Of a stretch of DNA of 64,000 nucleotides, positions 40,581-53,395 are shown piece by piece. This DNA comes from Pomacea canaliculata (Eukaryota > Mollusca > Gastropoda > Architaenioglossa > Ampullariidae). Every line of letters starts with the position of its first letter. The stretch's first letter is position 1. The stretch is from the NCBI RefSeq assembly GCF_003073045.1, contig NC_037602.1, forward strand, positions 12,155,731 to 12,219,730, written 5' to 3'. The notes under the pieces are model-generated. The model did not search any database. It was not told the DNA's origin and worked only from the letters and a program-made list of their open reading frames with translations. Both the position numbers and the translations under genes were made by a program.

Positions 40581-42436
40581 ATTATAAAAACCATGTTCAC
40601 ATTCAAACACATCTACACTACAAACCTGTTTCTCCATCCTCAGTGGCAGACATGAGTGCATACTTGTACCTAGCTGCCATACTGCAGAGTGCAAGGGGGA
40701 ACTATATCAAAAGCTTTTGCACAACCTCTTCTTGTAATTTCCAAGTAGGACTTTTCCCCTTCCTTAGAGTGTCATGGTATGGCAGAACCCTTCACAGGTG
40801 AGTTTATGTTTTCCACCAGCTGTTGCATGAAAGTACAAAACAGTGTGGTGTACTCTGGGATAAATAAACCAAACACACAAGTTTAAAATAAATAAAACAT
40901 ATCCAGCAGTTAAAGGCAAGTTTTGTGTTAACACTAAAAAAGAATTTAGGTGTGTGTGAGTGAGAGAGAGAGAATAATAGAATTTCTTATTTGGTAATCT
41001 TAGAAATAAAAAAATGCAGGGAACTTCTAAAATCACCCTCTCTTCCCCATCTCGCAAAGTATTTCTACTAAAGAAAAGGCAAACAAACAGATTTTTTAAT
41101 CACATATAGCAGATACAGGTTTTAAAGACCGTCAGCTGTCACCAACATCAAACATCATCCAATCCTAGTAAAGCTTATTATTCGGTAAGTTATTGCAATA
41201 CTTCTTCTCAGATATTACTGAACTGCTACTATTGTTATAACAATTGTGTAATTAGTTAATCAATCTAGATCTAAAAATTCATTTTATTCCTGATTTTCCT
41301 TTTATGTTGTGTTGAAACACAAAACCCTGTAATGCCTCATGCACTTACATTTCATCAGTAGTAAAGTAACAAAATCGGTTGTTACAACCCTTAGAAGATC
41401 TGCTAAAATACTATGCATAAACATTAACCTCAATGCTAAGAATGCAGTGAAGTGGATGCTGATCAAATCACCTTACAGTTGTATTGTGTTGTGAAAGTGG
41501 AGGACAGGAGGGTAAATAGAGTATATGTGTGAAATATGTTACCAAACAGAAGTAAAATGCTGTATTGTAAATGCTTTTAAACTGCAAATGTCCTGCAACT
41601 TGTAAATGGCATGTTAATAATACAGCAATGAATAAGCAGCACTTTGACTCAAACTAAAAATCTGTCATGGCTTAAACGATGCTCGGAACAGTTTTTAATG
41701 CTATCAATATATATATAGTGATCTATTTACTATAGTCAAATGTTACCTCAGTAAATATGTGAATATATTGGAACATGATCACTGTTTAAGCATAAACTTA
41801 TCTCTTCGGGTACATCCGTGACTGACAGTGCGATACGATCTACGGGTACTTCCTTGTAACTCGTGGCGTGGCGGGGGTGGGGTAGGGAGGAGAAGGGGAA
41901 GATTCTTAGCAACGATCGACAATGGTCATGGGGATGAACTATTAGGCTGCTATAAATACTGCCTATGCGAGAATAAAACATGACATTTTACCATGTTATA
42001 TTTTAGCTCCATCCTTTGTTGTAAGGTTTTAATAATGTGTTTGATTTTCTTTATGAAGAGCTTGAAAACCGGGTACCGTGGTACGATCAACTTTCTTTTC
42101 CTTATGTAGCTTGCGTGGTACATGGTAGCGTCCCTTGGCGGCCGACGGAGTTGTCTCGCATGATTGCACTTTATTTGCACAAGCTGTGGGAGGCATCAAT
42201 GTGCAGTCTTTCTTTCACCAAGTCTTTTGTCAGAGCGGGAACTGATCAAAGGCTACGATATAACACTGCATGATAACGCCTTTATAACTATTACAGCAAG
42301 CGTTGGCTAAATTTGTGGAGATTGTATTCATTTATGTGATGGGAATGTATAGCGATTTTGTTGTTTTGTCCCCACTTGGCACACACGGACGTACATTAAA
42401 TCTGCAACGGGTACCTGCTAGAGAAAATAGTTTTCG

Positions 42437-42660
42437 GGGCACCCGGCCGGTAGTTTAGTGGTTAAAACATTCGCTTGTCACCACGGCAGTGAGTGGCTCA
42501 GGGTTCAGATCTCGTCTCAGGACACACTCTGTATGTGGCACCTGGGTGTCGGGTATTTTCTCCGGGTACTCCAGTTTCCTTTCCCTCCCTTCCTCCCCCT
42601 CCCCATAGTGCGAAATCGCTGCAACATGGAAGCACTTTCCTACTAAATAAACAATATGCT
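42437..42660 (+). mobile_element. tRNA-headed SINE with V-domain-like body
   Basis: The head has an A-box-like TAGTTTAGTGGTTA at 42451 and a B box GGTTCAGATCT at 42502. The body contains GGTATTTTCTCCGGGTACTC then CAGTTTCC (42552-42580), which resembles the conserved V-domain first described in fish V-SINEs (CTCCGGGTGCTCCGGTTTCC). The end is A-rich (CTACTAAATAAACAAT). Assignment is from remembered sequence. Confidence 0.65.
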
Positions 42661-45450
42661 AGAGAAACCAGTTAGCCAAGCAGATTGTGTTGTAAGCAAG
42701 CAATCACATCCATACATGATTTAAGCCACCCACGTTCCTCCATCCAGGATCTACCTCCTTACCAAGCCATGGCTCTTGAGTACATATATAGGTAGTCGGT
42801 AGATACGATGAGGTGACAGAATGAGATATAAATGATAGGCCAGGTAATGACTGATCCAAACTCCGTTCATTCTTTAACTGAAAAAGGTTGGTATCGGCGC
42901 GAAAAGGCCAATGAAGGTGCCTGCATCACAGGAGAAAGTCGACAATTAAGTATATGCAGTTGCACGGTCGTCAGAGCAAACTGCAGCGAACATCACAATT
43001 GATGTCTGAACACATTGATTGTGATACATTTAGGAAATAACAACTGATTGCATGCTGTCGCTCAACCAGTCGGACATCAAAGCAACAATTAACATCAGAG
43101 CATAGAGAATAATTGTATGAGTCACCTTTTCTAACTCCACATTCTCAAATTTGACCTCCGTCACGAGCACGCACACACAGTTATTCACTAATATTGATAT
43201 GCGAACGTGCACAGGCTCATATCGACATAGCCTTTCAACAGTCAACACAGCGAATGAACGTTGAGCGAACGTTGTTATGGTCTGGCAATGCAATGACGTA
43301 ATGACTGCTGTATAGGTAACCCGGATGTTGCGTAAGCCCACAATCGCACAAACGACACCCTCATCGGGTTGCTACCCCTTGAAGAATTTAGCACACCCGG
43401 CACATCGATCAGTGACAGGGAAATATTCTTAGCAGAAGATCATATGGAATCGAAGATTCGATAGATGAATTTGAACGACAAAGGCAGGTATGTCAGTCGA
43501 TATCAGATATCAGATCGGCTTTCTGTCAGGTCGTGTCTGCTTTCGTTTTGTATTTAAGTCCATAGTGCATTTTATCACTCATGCTGTGTTGCTAGTCATC
43601 GGGCATTGCATTCGCTACACGCCCCATAAAAAGTCGTCTCAGATAAGCACACAAATTTAGTAAGGGTTGTCTTATTTTAGAAAGATTTTGTGATGGAGGT
43701 GTGCTAGTGGATTATGTTGCTCTAAGTTTCAGTCAGAACGAGCAGGAACAGGAACAGTCATGGGTCACGCCGATAACACACGGGGCTTGTCTTTCGCCAT
43801 TATCGTCTGGTTTTGTACACACACATGCTGACACGGCCACTGACGGCGCGATATAGTCCGCATACACAGGGACATGTGCCACTGCTTGAAACACAGATGT
43901 TCATCATTACACCAAAGACACGAAAGGTTCTCTCTCTCACACACACAGAGCCACCGCATGAAGTATATAAAAACACACGTTCAACAGCTGTCAGTCATGA
44001 CATGAGACTGTCACTCACCGGATCCAGCGACTGCGATGCTTTGCGCCTTCTCGTAGTCGGCGTCTACAAACACTGAAGCCCGTTTCTATTTTGTCACGCA
44101 CGTCACATATATATTTCTCGCCACACCCCACCCCAACCCCGGCCCCATTCTTTTTCTCACTCACACGTGGATTCAGTTTTCATAATAAACTGATTAAATC
44201 CAACGTACAGCCTCCTCGACCGGGATGCCAGGAGCTTGTGGTGGTTGGGTAGGGGGGAGTCAGTGACGAGTTTTCGCACGCTGGAGGTTTTGCCGACAGG
44301 AGAGAAAGGTTAGCAATTATTTAAGGTACTATAATAATTAGCTTCAGTTGTAAAGCACGGCCTGCAGATTTAAAAAAAATTACAAGAATAGCCCTCACTG
44401 GTGTCCAGGTGAAAGTACTGATTAGCCATTCCTCTGTCAGCCGGTGTACAAGGGTTGTCAAGCTAGCTGGCATCCAACAGTCTCTGTCGACAGCTCGAGC
44501 CCTGGGCCTAATGTACGTGGACATAATTGCAGAGATAGGAATGTGATATGATGTAATTACAGGGAAATTAGTATCACATGTTAGCAGTTCGCATTTCGAA
44601 GGACTCTGTCGAATGTCAAGGGCATGATGGTGAGAATGTGTCATAGGTTGAGAGCTTACATGTTGATGGACTCTAACAAGTGTCATGGACATACTTTGAG
44701 CTCGATGTCCACCATGTGCTACATTATTATTGTATGATCTGCAGGAAGACAAAATGGTCTGCAGATTGCAGCATTTAAATTTTATGAATGGGTCATCCTG
44801 TCTGTGCCAGCAGGCAGTTTAAAAGAATGTGTATTTCTGCATCTGTAAACGAAAGGCAACGACCTTAAGGTTTTCCGTCGACTCTCCCGCACATAGAAAA
44901 GCTGTGACATTCACAATTACACGCTAGGCAAGTTAAAAGCATAAAAACAGAATAGAAATTTGTCGGCTGAAGCTTCAATTTCATTTTCATTTCAAACTAT
45001 TTGAGGGATTCATTTTCGGTTTTCATTATACAGTAAGGAAATCTATTCATAGGAGGACAAGTATATGCCACCATTCCCTCATTCCAATATTTCTTAGAGC
45101 GAAAAAAATTAAGCGAAAAAATTCCCTAACCTTTCCTGACCCGGAAAACTGTTCTCACATTTTGATACCCAAATATGTGATAAAAACTCTGTTGAATCGA
45201 CTATGTGACAAACAATATCATAGACACATCACCATGCATAATAGAGGACGGCGGCTACAGTATGACGACGAGCGACGATAAAGATAAATATATAACACGT
45301 CTTGTGTGACGTTTGTAGTCAGTTTCTGAGTGAAAATAATTTGTTGTCGGTGATTGTTTTTACCTGCACTGAGTCAGCCCTGTGTTAGCTGTGTATTACA
45401 GCATCTGTTGTCTGCTGGATATGTTTGTTGACCGCCGCTACACGTGACAG

Positions 45451-48411
45451 GCGCGGCGACTCCAGGAGTTATTTCGTGGTCGCTTCACCAATGACGAAGC
45501 TCAACAACTGTTGATCAACAATGGCGGACTTTCAGAGGCCGTGGATTTCGTCCTCAAAGGTGAGACTTGGAGTATTGCTGCCTGTGAAAGCCAACGGCAG
45601 GCAACATGTGTGTAGATCTGACTTGCATTTCTATTCATTTCTCCCTTTCCCTTTGTCAGGCTTGTTATTAGTGCAACAGGTGCGCGTCCTTATCGACGCT
45701 TTGAATTAATTAAGCTGTTGATACCCGTCATTTGTGAAAGCAAATATTTAAACAAGGGATATATGAATACACAATATCATATTATTGCTGAATCCTTCCT
45801 GGAGGCAGTTATTTTTGCTTTTATATTCTTTAAGGTTAATACGCTATTCTTTTTCTTTTCTTTTTCAGGCGATCCTGCAGAGATCCGGACATTTATCAAC
45901 AGACAGAATGATGTAAGTAACTAAGTAATTGTGACGTATCCACTAATATTTAAAGAAAATTTTGCAAAAGGTAAATAATAATAATATTATTATTACAATA
46001 TTATTGTCAGAAAAGTGATGAACTGCATGACAGGACCTGTGACGTCCAGTGGACAACAGCTCACAACTTTGGTAGGTGCTAGCTGGATGGCTAACACGAA
46101 GTAATAAAAAGTATAATTAGTGAGCTATAAACACTTTAGCTGCTTGTTGTTGACCATCCAGCCTAGATATGTATTGTGCGCACTGGCCCAGGACTTGAGG
46201 GATCAATTTAAAATGGTTCAATTACACTGCAGGTGTCCACTAGACGAAAACTAGATGAAAGACTGAAACTGCCAAAAGCATGTGGTTTGCCTGCCCATAA
46301 GCAGTACTTCTCATTTCCAGTGCCTATTCATCTACTACTTCACTCTCTTTGTGTAATGTTTGCCTGTCCATGTTGTTGGCTTCAAAACCAGACAAAGTCC
46401 CTTCCTCCTGAGCTCCCAGAAGAGTGATGATGTATGAATAACTGTCATAATGTACAGCGTGTAGGCGTGCACTGTATCCTGCCTTACGTCGATGACGCAT
46501 TGAAGCGTGACCAAACGTACCTTTGTCCTGTGTAGGAGTTGTTGCACGCACTGCGCCAAGACGCGGAGCACGTGCAGCGATCTCTGGTGGAAGGAGTGAC
46601 GCACACCATCCGCCTCTTTGCTTGCGGAGGCTGCGACCGATTCTGGTGGCGCAAGGTACCCGCCAGGAAAGAGGTACAGTCTCTACAAACTCTTTGCAAA
46701 AACATTAAACAACTGTCAGAAAGATATTAAACTTTTATTACATAGCACATTGTGCACGCAAAGTAAACAAATAATGAGACATAAAATACATATAGATATC
46801 AGTATTAAACATACATATAGCTGCATAAGTTTTGTAATACTGTAAAATACAAGTACACATCGCACAAACCATTATAAGCACCACATCACCCTTTGTCCGT
46901 TGTGCCGTCTGCTTAAATGTTTTTTGTTTGTTCTTTTTTGTTTTTTTGTTGGTATTCTTTTAGTCTACGTATGTCTGACGTCACAGCCGTTTGAACACAC
47001 CGGCGTAATGAAACCTAATGAAGTGGAAGGCGTGTGTCGCTTGCAGATATCAGAATGTAATGAACTCAAAGACTTGTTTCGTGTACAGGTTTCCAAATGC
47101 AGGGTGTGTAAGGTCAAGTACGACCCTGTTCCGCGCCAAGAGGAGTGGGGACTGGCTGAGTTCAACTGCAACTGTGGTAAAATCTTCAGGTACGAGTTTT
47201 GTTGTTTGATGCTCATTACCACTGCCATTAGCACCCCAGATTAAAAAAAACACTCAAAGGATGCCAGTGATAACAATCAATTCAGTTACTAGGGGAACAC
47301 AGATGATTGGGAAAAAACCATTTAAAGGATTTCTAGATGTTGCTGCACGCCTGAGATACATACGTGTATACCTACTGGTGGTGTGAATTGTTGGACGGTT
47401 CTATGACGCCAGTTCTACTTGGTGGCCTTCTTGCAGGGGTACCGGGTGGATGAACCACACCAAGTCGCCTTGCTACGCGTGTGGAGCCCCTGACGTCCAG
47501 CCCACCCGTATTTTACCACCTGTCAGACATCGCACTCACACCCAGAAGCAGCAATTATCGCACAGCTGTACTGCTCCCAACTGTTACAACAGGGCAGGTA
47601 AGTAATACGCTAAAGGGTGGTTACTTCAGGTCGCGCAAGAGTAACACCAGAGTTCGTTTGTCTGAGTTTATACAGTTAGGCTCTTTTGTGTGCGCAGAAT
47701 AATCCAGCTCTTCATCTTAGCAAGGCACCGTTGAGTGAGCACAAGTGCTGCTCCACACTGTCAAAAATGTTTTTTCCCACTGACACACTATCACCACAAG
47801 TACTGCTCTCCACTATGGCAAAATACACCTCCCTCTAACACTTTATGACAGACAAAATCATACCCTGGGAACAATCTACTAGAGTGTTAGACTCCAAAAT
47901 GTTATTATCTTAACATTCTTCCAAAATCGTAGTAAAGTTAGAGACAATTCGATCCATAAAAATTATTTCCTAAGCAGACCTTTTTCAGCCTTAGCCGAGA
48001 ATCGCCGTCTCCAGTTTCTGTAGATGTAAATAGATGTGAACTGCAACCATTTTATTGTGCACGTAAAATATGGCCTCCTCAAAACTGGATAGCTGTGTAT
48101 TCTCATTGACTAAAAAGTCTTTTTTTCTCCCTCACATAGAAAGTCCACCGACGTACAGCAGAACTCAGCGCTTTTTGGGCGCCGTGCATCACACGCACGA
48201 GCGGCCCGTGGCTCGCGGCGGTCGAGTGGACCAGGCGGCGCAGAGGAAGACCATTGCACGCACGAGCGCTCGCAGCGCAAGAGAAGTGTTGGTCCCCAGT
48301 CCCAGGCACGTCAGCACGGGCTCGACCGTCGACACCTTTCTGACGCAGGGGGAGCTGGACGAGACATACGAGGGCATCATGAGCCTGCCCAGCATCGCCG
48401 GCTCCGACTAG
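45451..48411 (+). CDS. SHFL: SHFL (Shiftless, C19orf66) ortholog
   Basis: Seven in-phase exons: 45451-45559, 45869-45912, 46233-46319, 46536-46673, 47089-47189, 47437-47597 and 48140-48411. The short first exon with the start codon was not found. The vertebrate protein binds ribosomes and RNA, blocks -1 ribosomal frameshifting and restricts RNA viruses; that function is known only from vertebrates. Matching blocks in order: RRLQELFRGRFTNDEAQQ at the N-terminus, then the zinc-ribbon core FACGGCDRFWWRKVPARKE, CRVCKVKYDPVPRQEEWGL, NCNCGKIFR, SPCYACG, PTRILPPVRHRT, HSCTAPNCYNR and near the end STGSTVDTFLTQGELDE. Nearly every CxxC pair of the human protein is kept. An acidic tail seen in mammals is absent. 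Polyadenylation signals are at 48635-48640 and 48736-48741. Confidence 0.93.
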
Positions 48412-48759
48412 TGCGGCATCCCCCAACCTTCCCCTCGGCTCCACCTGCACCAGGCTCCAGCTTGTCACGTGGTTTCTTTTGGATGAGAAGACACTTGCGA
48501 TCTCGACGTGTAAAACTAATGTCACGGGGCCCGCCAGCTTGTAATGGAATACTCTCTTGCCGATTGTCGTCAAGCGAGAGGGGACACAATCTTTTTTTTT
48601 TATCACGGTCTCGGAAGGAAGTAGAAGCTAGTAGAATAAAGATAAAAACCGGGCTCGATCGACGATGTCTTTGTGATGCATATCTGATGAATATCATAGC
48701 GTTTATATTTAGATGCAGACTCTCTTGCCTTTTTAAATAAATTTTTAAAAATTACCTTC

Positions 48760-50000
48760 ATTGTTATAACTTTTGTATTTTTGAAAGAAGCACAAGCCCC
48801 AGATATCATTTAGACATTTTATAAACTTTTGCAAAATCTTCTCGCAAAATGTTTGAAATAATGTTTGTAGCAAATTTTTTAAAGTGTTAATCATGTTTTT
48901 TAAACTTAATTTAAATGTTTAGCAAATCACCACTCTCTGAAGTCCCACTTCAACATGGCAAGAATGATATACACAGAAGATTAAAAATATTTCATGTTAT
49001 TGGGTATAAAACCAGGAAACATACAATCATACAATAACAATTAATCTTATATATGCAACAAATTGTGACAATTTATGATAAAGATGCATAAATGATACTC
49101 AAAAAAAGAGAAAAGTATTAGAATTAAGCAGGGATAAATCAAAGCACATGAATTTTCTTAAATTAATAGACAAATATTTCAGTTTCAAATGTTTAAAGGA
49201 GAGGTGTTGTTGAGGCCCTGTGCTCCTTGAAGAGTCGCAAGGAATAATTAAACTAAATAGACCTTTAGATTTGATAAAAAATAGTGAAATATAAATACAT
49301 TTGTATGGTGCACAAAATACACAATACACAAAAATACAGTTCTGTCCCTCTGTACATAACATTCAAATGATCATCTCTACCCTTATAAAATGGACATATT
49401 CCGATTAACCAGGTTTATGAGATTTTGTGACAATGCAAAGCAAGGCTGAACAAGGTTCATATATTTCTGGTAAAGAGGCTTTAAGAAATTCATTGAGAAC
49501 ATTATCAGATCCACATGGCTATATCATAATATACTAAAACCTTCTTATACGTCATCATCAGATATCTCAACTACCACATATTTGTTCAAAATATCAGTAA
49601 TAATCACCATGTACATCCAAGGGGCATATATAAGAAAGGATCCCTTCAGCGTGAATGTATCCTAATTTTTGAAAGAGGTGAACAAATTCATTATGGAGGA
49701 ATTTTATCTACTGTCCCACTTGTAGCAGATGAGTTAAGAAGACTCCAATATAATCTAGGATTCTTAATTGAAGATGAAGATAATAACGGTGTCACAGTTT
49801 TCAATTTCAATTTCTTTGAAGTCTTTTTTTCCCATCAGAAAATAGGTGAACTGGTTGGAGGTAGTTAGCACACAGTCTTTTAGGATACAGAGGTTGATAC
49901 AGTGCAGCAAAAAGCTGGATAATACAAGGCGATTTTCCAAAAATGCATAAGACGTATATACAACTGCTCAGCACGCCAAATCCCAATTCTTCCATAATTC
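48760..50000. other. A/T-rich stretch, no gene recognised
   Basis: Follows the SHFL polyadenylation signals. A ~120-codon plus-strand frame without ATG covers about 49530-49860 (includes ILSTVPLVADELRRLQYN) but has no known family or splice context. Some of this may be 3' UTR of the minus-strand gene ending at 50080. Confidence 0.4.
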
Positions 50001-50079
50001 ATGTAGTACAGTAATTTAATTCCAAAAAATTTACAGGGCACAGAAACACAGTTGTCACCTCCGTGAAATATGCTAGCAT

Positions 50080-50195
50080 TTAGTTTCCTTTTCTCCTCTC
50101 CTTGCCACCCCCATCTCTTTGCAGCATTTCTTTGATGGCCTCTTCTATGATGTTATCTGAAGCCTCCATGCACCCGTTGTTCTTTTGTACAGCTT
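50080..50195 (-). CDS. Terminal exon of an unidentified minus-strand gene
   Basis: After a good acceptor (TTATCTTCAG) the frame reads AVQKNNGCMEASDNIIEEAI, KEMLQRDGGG, then a basic end KERRKGN and TAA: 37 residues with a predicted amphipathic helix. A minus-strand ATTAAA lies at 50015-50020, 60 bases after the stop, as expected for polyadenylation. Exons upstream of it were not found in 50.2-51.8 kb, so the rest of the gene is either in small exons I missed or beyond the lipase cluster. No family is recognised. Confidence 0.5.
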
Positions 50196-51199
50196 CTGAA
50201 GATAACAAAAATAGGAAAATTGGGATTTTTAAAGATCAATAGGTTTACAGATTAAAGACAGACTAAAGAAGTCTCACACCACATATCTTATCTCAGTTCT
50301 ATGGTGCTTCTGCTTCCAAACCATGTCTTTCTATTTTCAGGTTTACCCATAGAAGAACACTTAATTCTGACAAGAGTTTAAAACAATTTTGAACTGTGGA
50401 GCTAGAAATGAAAAATGTCAATTCATATTATATCAGCACCTCTCTCTTTGGTTAAAATATGTATAAAAACATATCATATATCTATAACTTAATAACAATA
50501 ATATCTATACTAATATTTATACATCATCACTGCAGATCATACTCTTTTTCTTTGCGTTGCGGTTTCACCTTTCTGTTTTCTCTCTCGCCAGAGGGTTGAG
50601 TGTCGTTGCAATGAGACAGTTGCTAATGTAGCAAGCACCTGATTTACTGAGGGGCACAATTCTGTTTCTGCTCTCTTTCTGCATGCCAGGGATTCTCGAC
50701 ATTTTTCATTTTACTTTGTAACTTTATTCCATTCTTCGAGGCCGAATCAGGGGAGATAGTCTATTGTTTACTCGTCCTGGAGCTACTTATCTCCCCTAAT
50801 TACTTTACTACTAGGGGGCTGCTGGAAATGAGTTAATACTGTATTGTCATCGGAAATGGCTAAATGGTAAAACTTTCAGACCTCTAGGACCCTGTAAAGT
50901 GGGTGAAAAATAGATTTAAAAATTCAACCGTACCCATACCTTGCATACATACATAGTTCATTAATTAAACGTGTGTAAAGAAGGCATCAAAGCCTTTAGA
51001 CATAAAGTATTCGTAACGAATTCTTACTGGTCTCGATGGAAAAGTACGAACGTGAGGGCGAACTGGTGAAGTGCCTTTCGCCTGATTCCATTTAAATCAA
51101 ATCTGGACTAGCTGCAAATTCTTTCTTGCTTTTAAACCGTGTTAATCTTACAAAACTACGGCTTTAAAATATTACGATTTACGTAACCAACCGTTTATT

Positions 51200-51255
51200 C
51201 TAAAATCGCCGCGCGCGCGCGCACACACACACACACTCATACATACATACATAAA
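51200..51255. repeat. Compound microsatellite (CG)n(CA)n(CATA)n
   Basis: A run of CG dinucleotides passes directly into CA repeats and then CATA repeats. Simple slippage-type sequence. Confidence 0.9.
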
Positions 51256-51358
51256 ACCACGAATGCACACGTGACTAACGAAATACTTTGGGCACATATG
51301 TTAATACTCTTTTGCAAATATTTTTCGTGTTATTTATTCCCCATCTTTTTTTTCCAGC

Positions 51359-51415
51359 TTCTCTGAGAAAACCCATGAAAAGCTGAAAGAAACATTAACA
51401 TTAACTGGGGACTTG
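51359..51415 (+). other. Orphan exon-like segment
   Basis: A strong acceptor (TTTTTTTTCCAG) precedes 57 bases that read FSEKTHEKLKETLTLTGDL in one frame and end at a good donor (TTG|GTATGC). No partner exon on the plus strand was found. It could be an exon of an unrecognised gene or chance. Confidence 0.25.
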
Positions 51416-52419
51416 GTATGCATAACTACTGTAGACAAGCAAACTGCATTGATAACAATAAATAAAACAGAAACAAAAACGCTGAATGTTTAAAATTTTA
51501 AAGACACATAGTCACATATGTGACCTGAGAGAAATACTGTAAGTATAAATACTACGAAAACAAATACAAGTAAGTGAGAACAGACAAAGCAACTTTTAAA
51601 GTTGTTAGTGTTTTATTAATGATGGTAAGTACAAGACATTATTCACCACTTTTATGGTTAAGACCATCATACTTCTTTAAAGCACAACACTTGGAGATTA
51701 AAGGTAAAGTCGCCATCAGGGAAAGGACCAGACTCTCTCTGCTCGACAGGTACGGGTACCTTTCCATATACTTTACTGTGGTCGAGGTGTCAGTACGGGT
51801 AGGTGGAGCCAGTGTTTAGCACATAGAGACCCGTACTATTACTGGAAGCATGGTACCCCATGTTAGAACACCCTTTGGCACAGGACGTGCAATGACCTGA
51901 CTTGTACTCGCTCAAGCTGGCACACGGGTAGGCCACAAACGGGTTGTTTCTGATGCTGGCCGTGTAGTAGCTGGTGGCCCTCATGTGGTTGCACACAATC
52001 GTGTCGCTAGCATCTGTTGAAACAAGCAAGTATAGGAAATAAAGAAACAAGGCAGTAGCTCAGTGTACTCCTGTAATACATTCTATAAATTTTACTAATC
52101 ACGTGGACTGACATCTAGAAAGGAATTTGAATGTAATGAATGAACCCCATGCCTTCACTGAACGATTTTTCATGTCTGATTCAGGAAGATCAGAGATCTG
52201 TTTCGTTCGAAATTACAAGAAAGTTAATAGTTAAAATCATTAATATTGTTTTTTTAAACTTGTTTTTAAAGTGTCACTGACAGATTGTTTGATGTGTTTG
52301 ATGTGTATTCTAACCCTATCTTTCACTTTTCTCGTCTGTTAGCTAGTCCTCCTGCTCGTCTTCCTCGTGGTTCATGACACTCTCAGTCTTTGAGGTTTGT
52401 TCACTGATTCCTCTTTGTG

Positions 52420-52570
52420 TCTTCTTTGTTTTTTTATGACAGTACTTGTCTGCACAGTTGTTTCTACCTCCGTCAATCGTATGCTGTCCATATCTCGGTC
52501 TCAAACGCTGAAAACAAGCTTTGTGAACGTGATCATGCGCTATATAAATCAGCAACAACACCTTCTAATG
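52420..52570 (+). mobile_element. Non-LTR 3' tail in a copy-A intron, also present in copy B
   Basis: The text GAACGTGATCATGCGCTATA then TAAATCAGCAACAAC is typical of LINE/SINE 3' ends. The same sequence recurs in the matching place of copy B (about 57605-57710), so the insertion preceded the gene duplication. Confidence 0.5.
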
Positions 52571-53261
52571 TTTTAAAAAGAGACAGCTACTCTTGCCTCA
52601 TGTCTAGTACAGTTCCTGGTGATTTTTCTTACCTTTTAACTGTCCAGTAAACAGGTCACCGAGTGTTTTGAGCACAAGGGATACGCCATCCGCACATCCG
52701 GGCATCTCAACGCCTCCATTGGGGAAGAAATCGGCATCACCGCACATTTCCGCAGTTCCGAGACCTGCAACATTCACAAAATTACTGCTGCATTATGGGA
52801 GACGAGGAAGCTGGGCATGACGGCCAGTCAAGACGACGCAGAACATGATGGCATAGAAACGGACATAAACACGAAACATGCAAACCACAGAGGTAGTCCG
52901 AGTCTACCGTTGGACTAGAGAAACCATAAGGCTTACATCCACGTGACATCATCCATAGACACATTGCCTACCCCCCAGCACGATAGGCTTGGCGTTGGTG
53001 TGGATGACGTCGACAAACAGCGCGTCGTCCCTGTCCAGTTTCACAAGCTTGTCGTACGTTTCGAAATTGGGGCCAGCAGGGTCCAGACCTGTGAGTCATA
53101 AAACTAGAACGCCTCTAACATTCATCAATGTATTATTCATATGTGTATTTCATAATACATGTATATAATCTTATATATAGTGTGATCAAGTGTAATATCT
53201 ACATGTGTAACTCATAATATATACATAATGTTAGAGTGTGTCGATGTGTGCGAGGTGGGTG

Positions 53262-53395
53262 TGTAAGCTCCCTTGCACTGGTTGGTCAGTTGGACTTTGC
53301 CTCTCTACCGGGGCTGGCATGGAACCGTCAACCTTCTGCCTGGAAGTGGCACTAACCTTCAAGCTATCGGACCACCCAGTGACATCACAAGATGT
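53262..53395 (-). mobile_element. tRNA-derived SINE in the intron of lipase copy A
   Basis: On the minus strand: A-box region GATAGCTTGAAGG (53369-53357) and B-box-like GGTTCCATGCC (53326-53316). The orthologous insertion at 58410-58550 sits at the same site in copy B, so it dates from before the duplication. Confidence 0.6.

Larger units (their letters stand above)
38243..45450. other. ~7 kb between the metallopeptidase and SHFL: repeats, no complete gene
   Basis: Contains a LINE tail (38.8-38.95 kb), a minus-strand LINE (39.16-40.58 kb) and a SINE (42.44-42.66 kb). The missing 5' exon of the metallopeptidase and the first exon of SHFL should lie here but could not be identified. The 143-residue frame at 44321-44752 (minus) has no recognisable domain. 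The region 43-45.3 kb is CpG-richer than the gene interiors, consistent with promoter DNA, but shows no clear motif. Confidence 0.45.

Noticed and set aside
42437-42520. Possible true tRNA gene
   Set aside because: A and B boxes are present but no cloverleaf can be folded, and the sequence continues into a SINE body.
44321-44752. 143-residue minus-strand frame
   Set aside because: No family resemblance; the region contains imperfect internal repeats that keep the frame open by chance.
48103-48606. 167-residue minus-strand frame opposite the last SHFL exon
   Set aside because: Antisense shadow of a GC-rich coding exon.
49530-49860. ~120-codon plus-strand frame without ATG
   Set aside because: A/T-rich, no family, no splice sites in phase, and lies where the 3' UTR of the minus-strand gene is expected.
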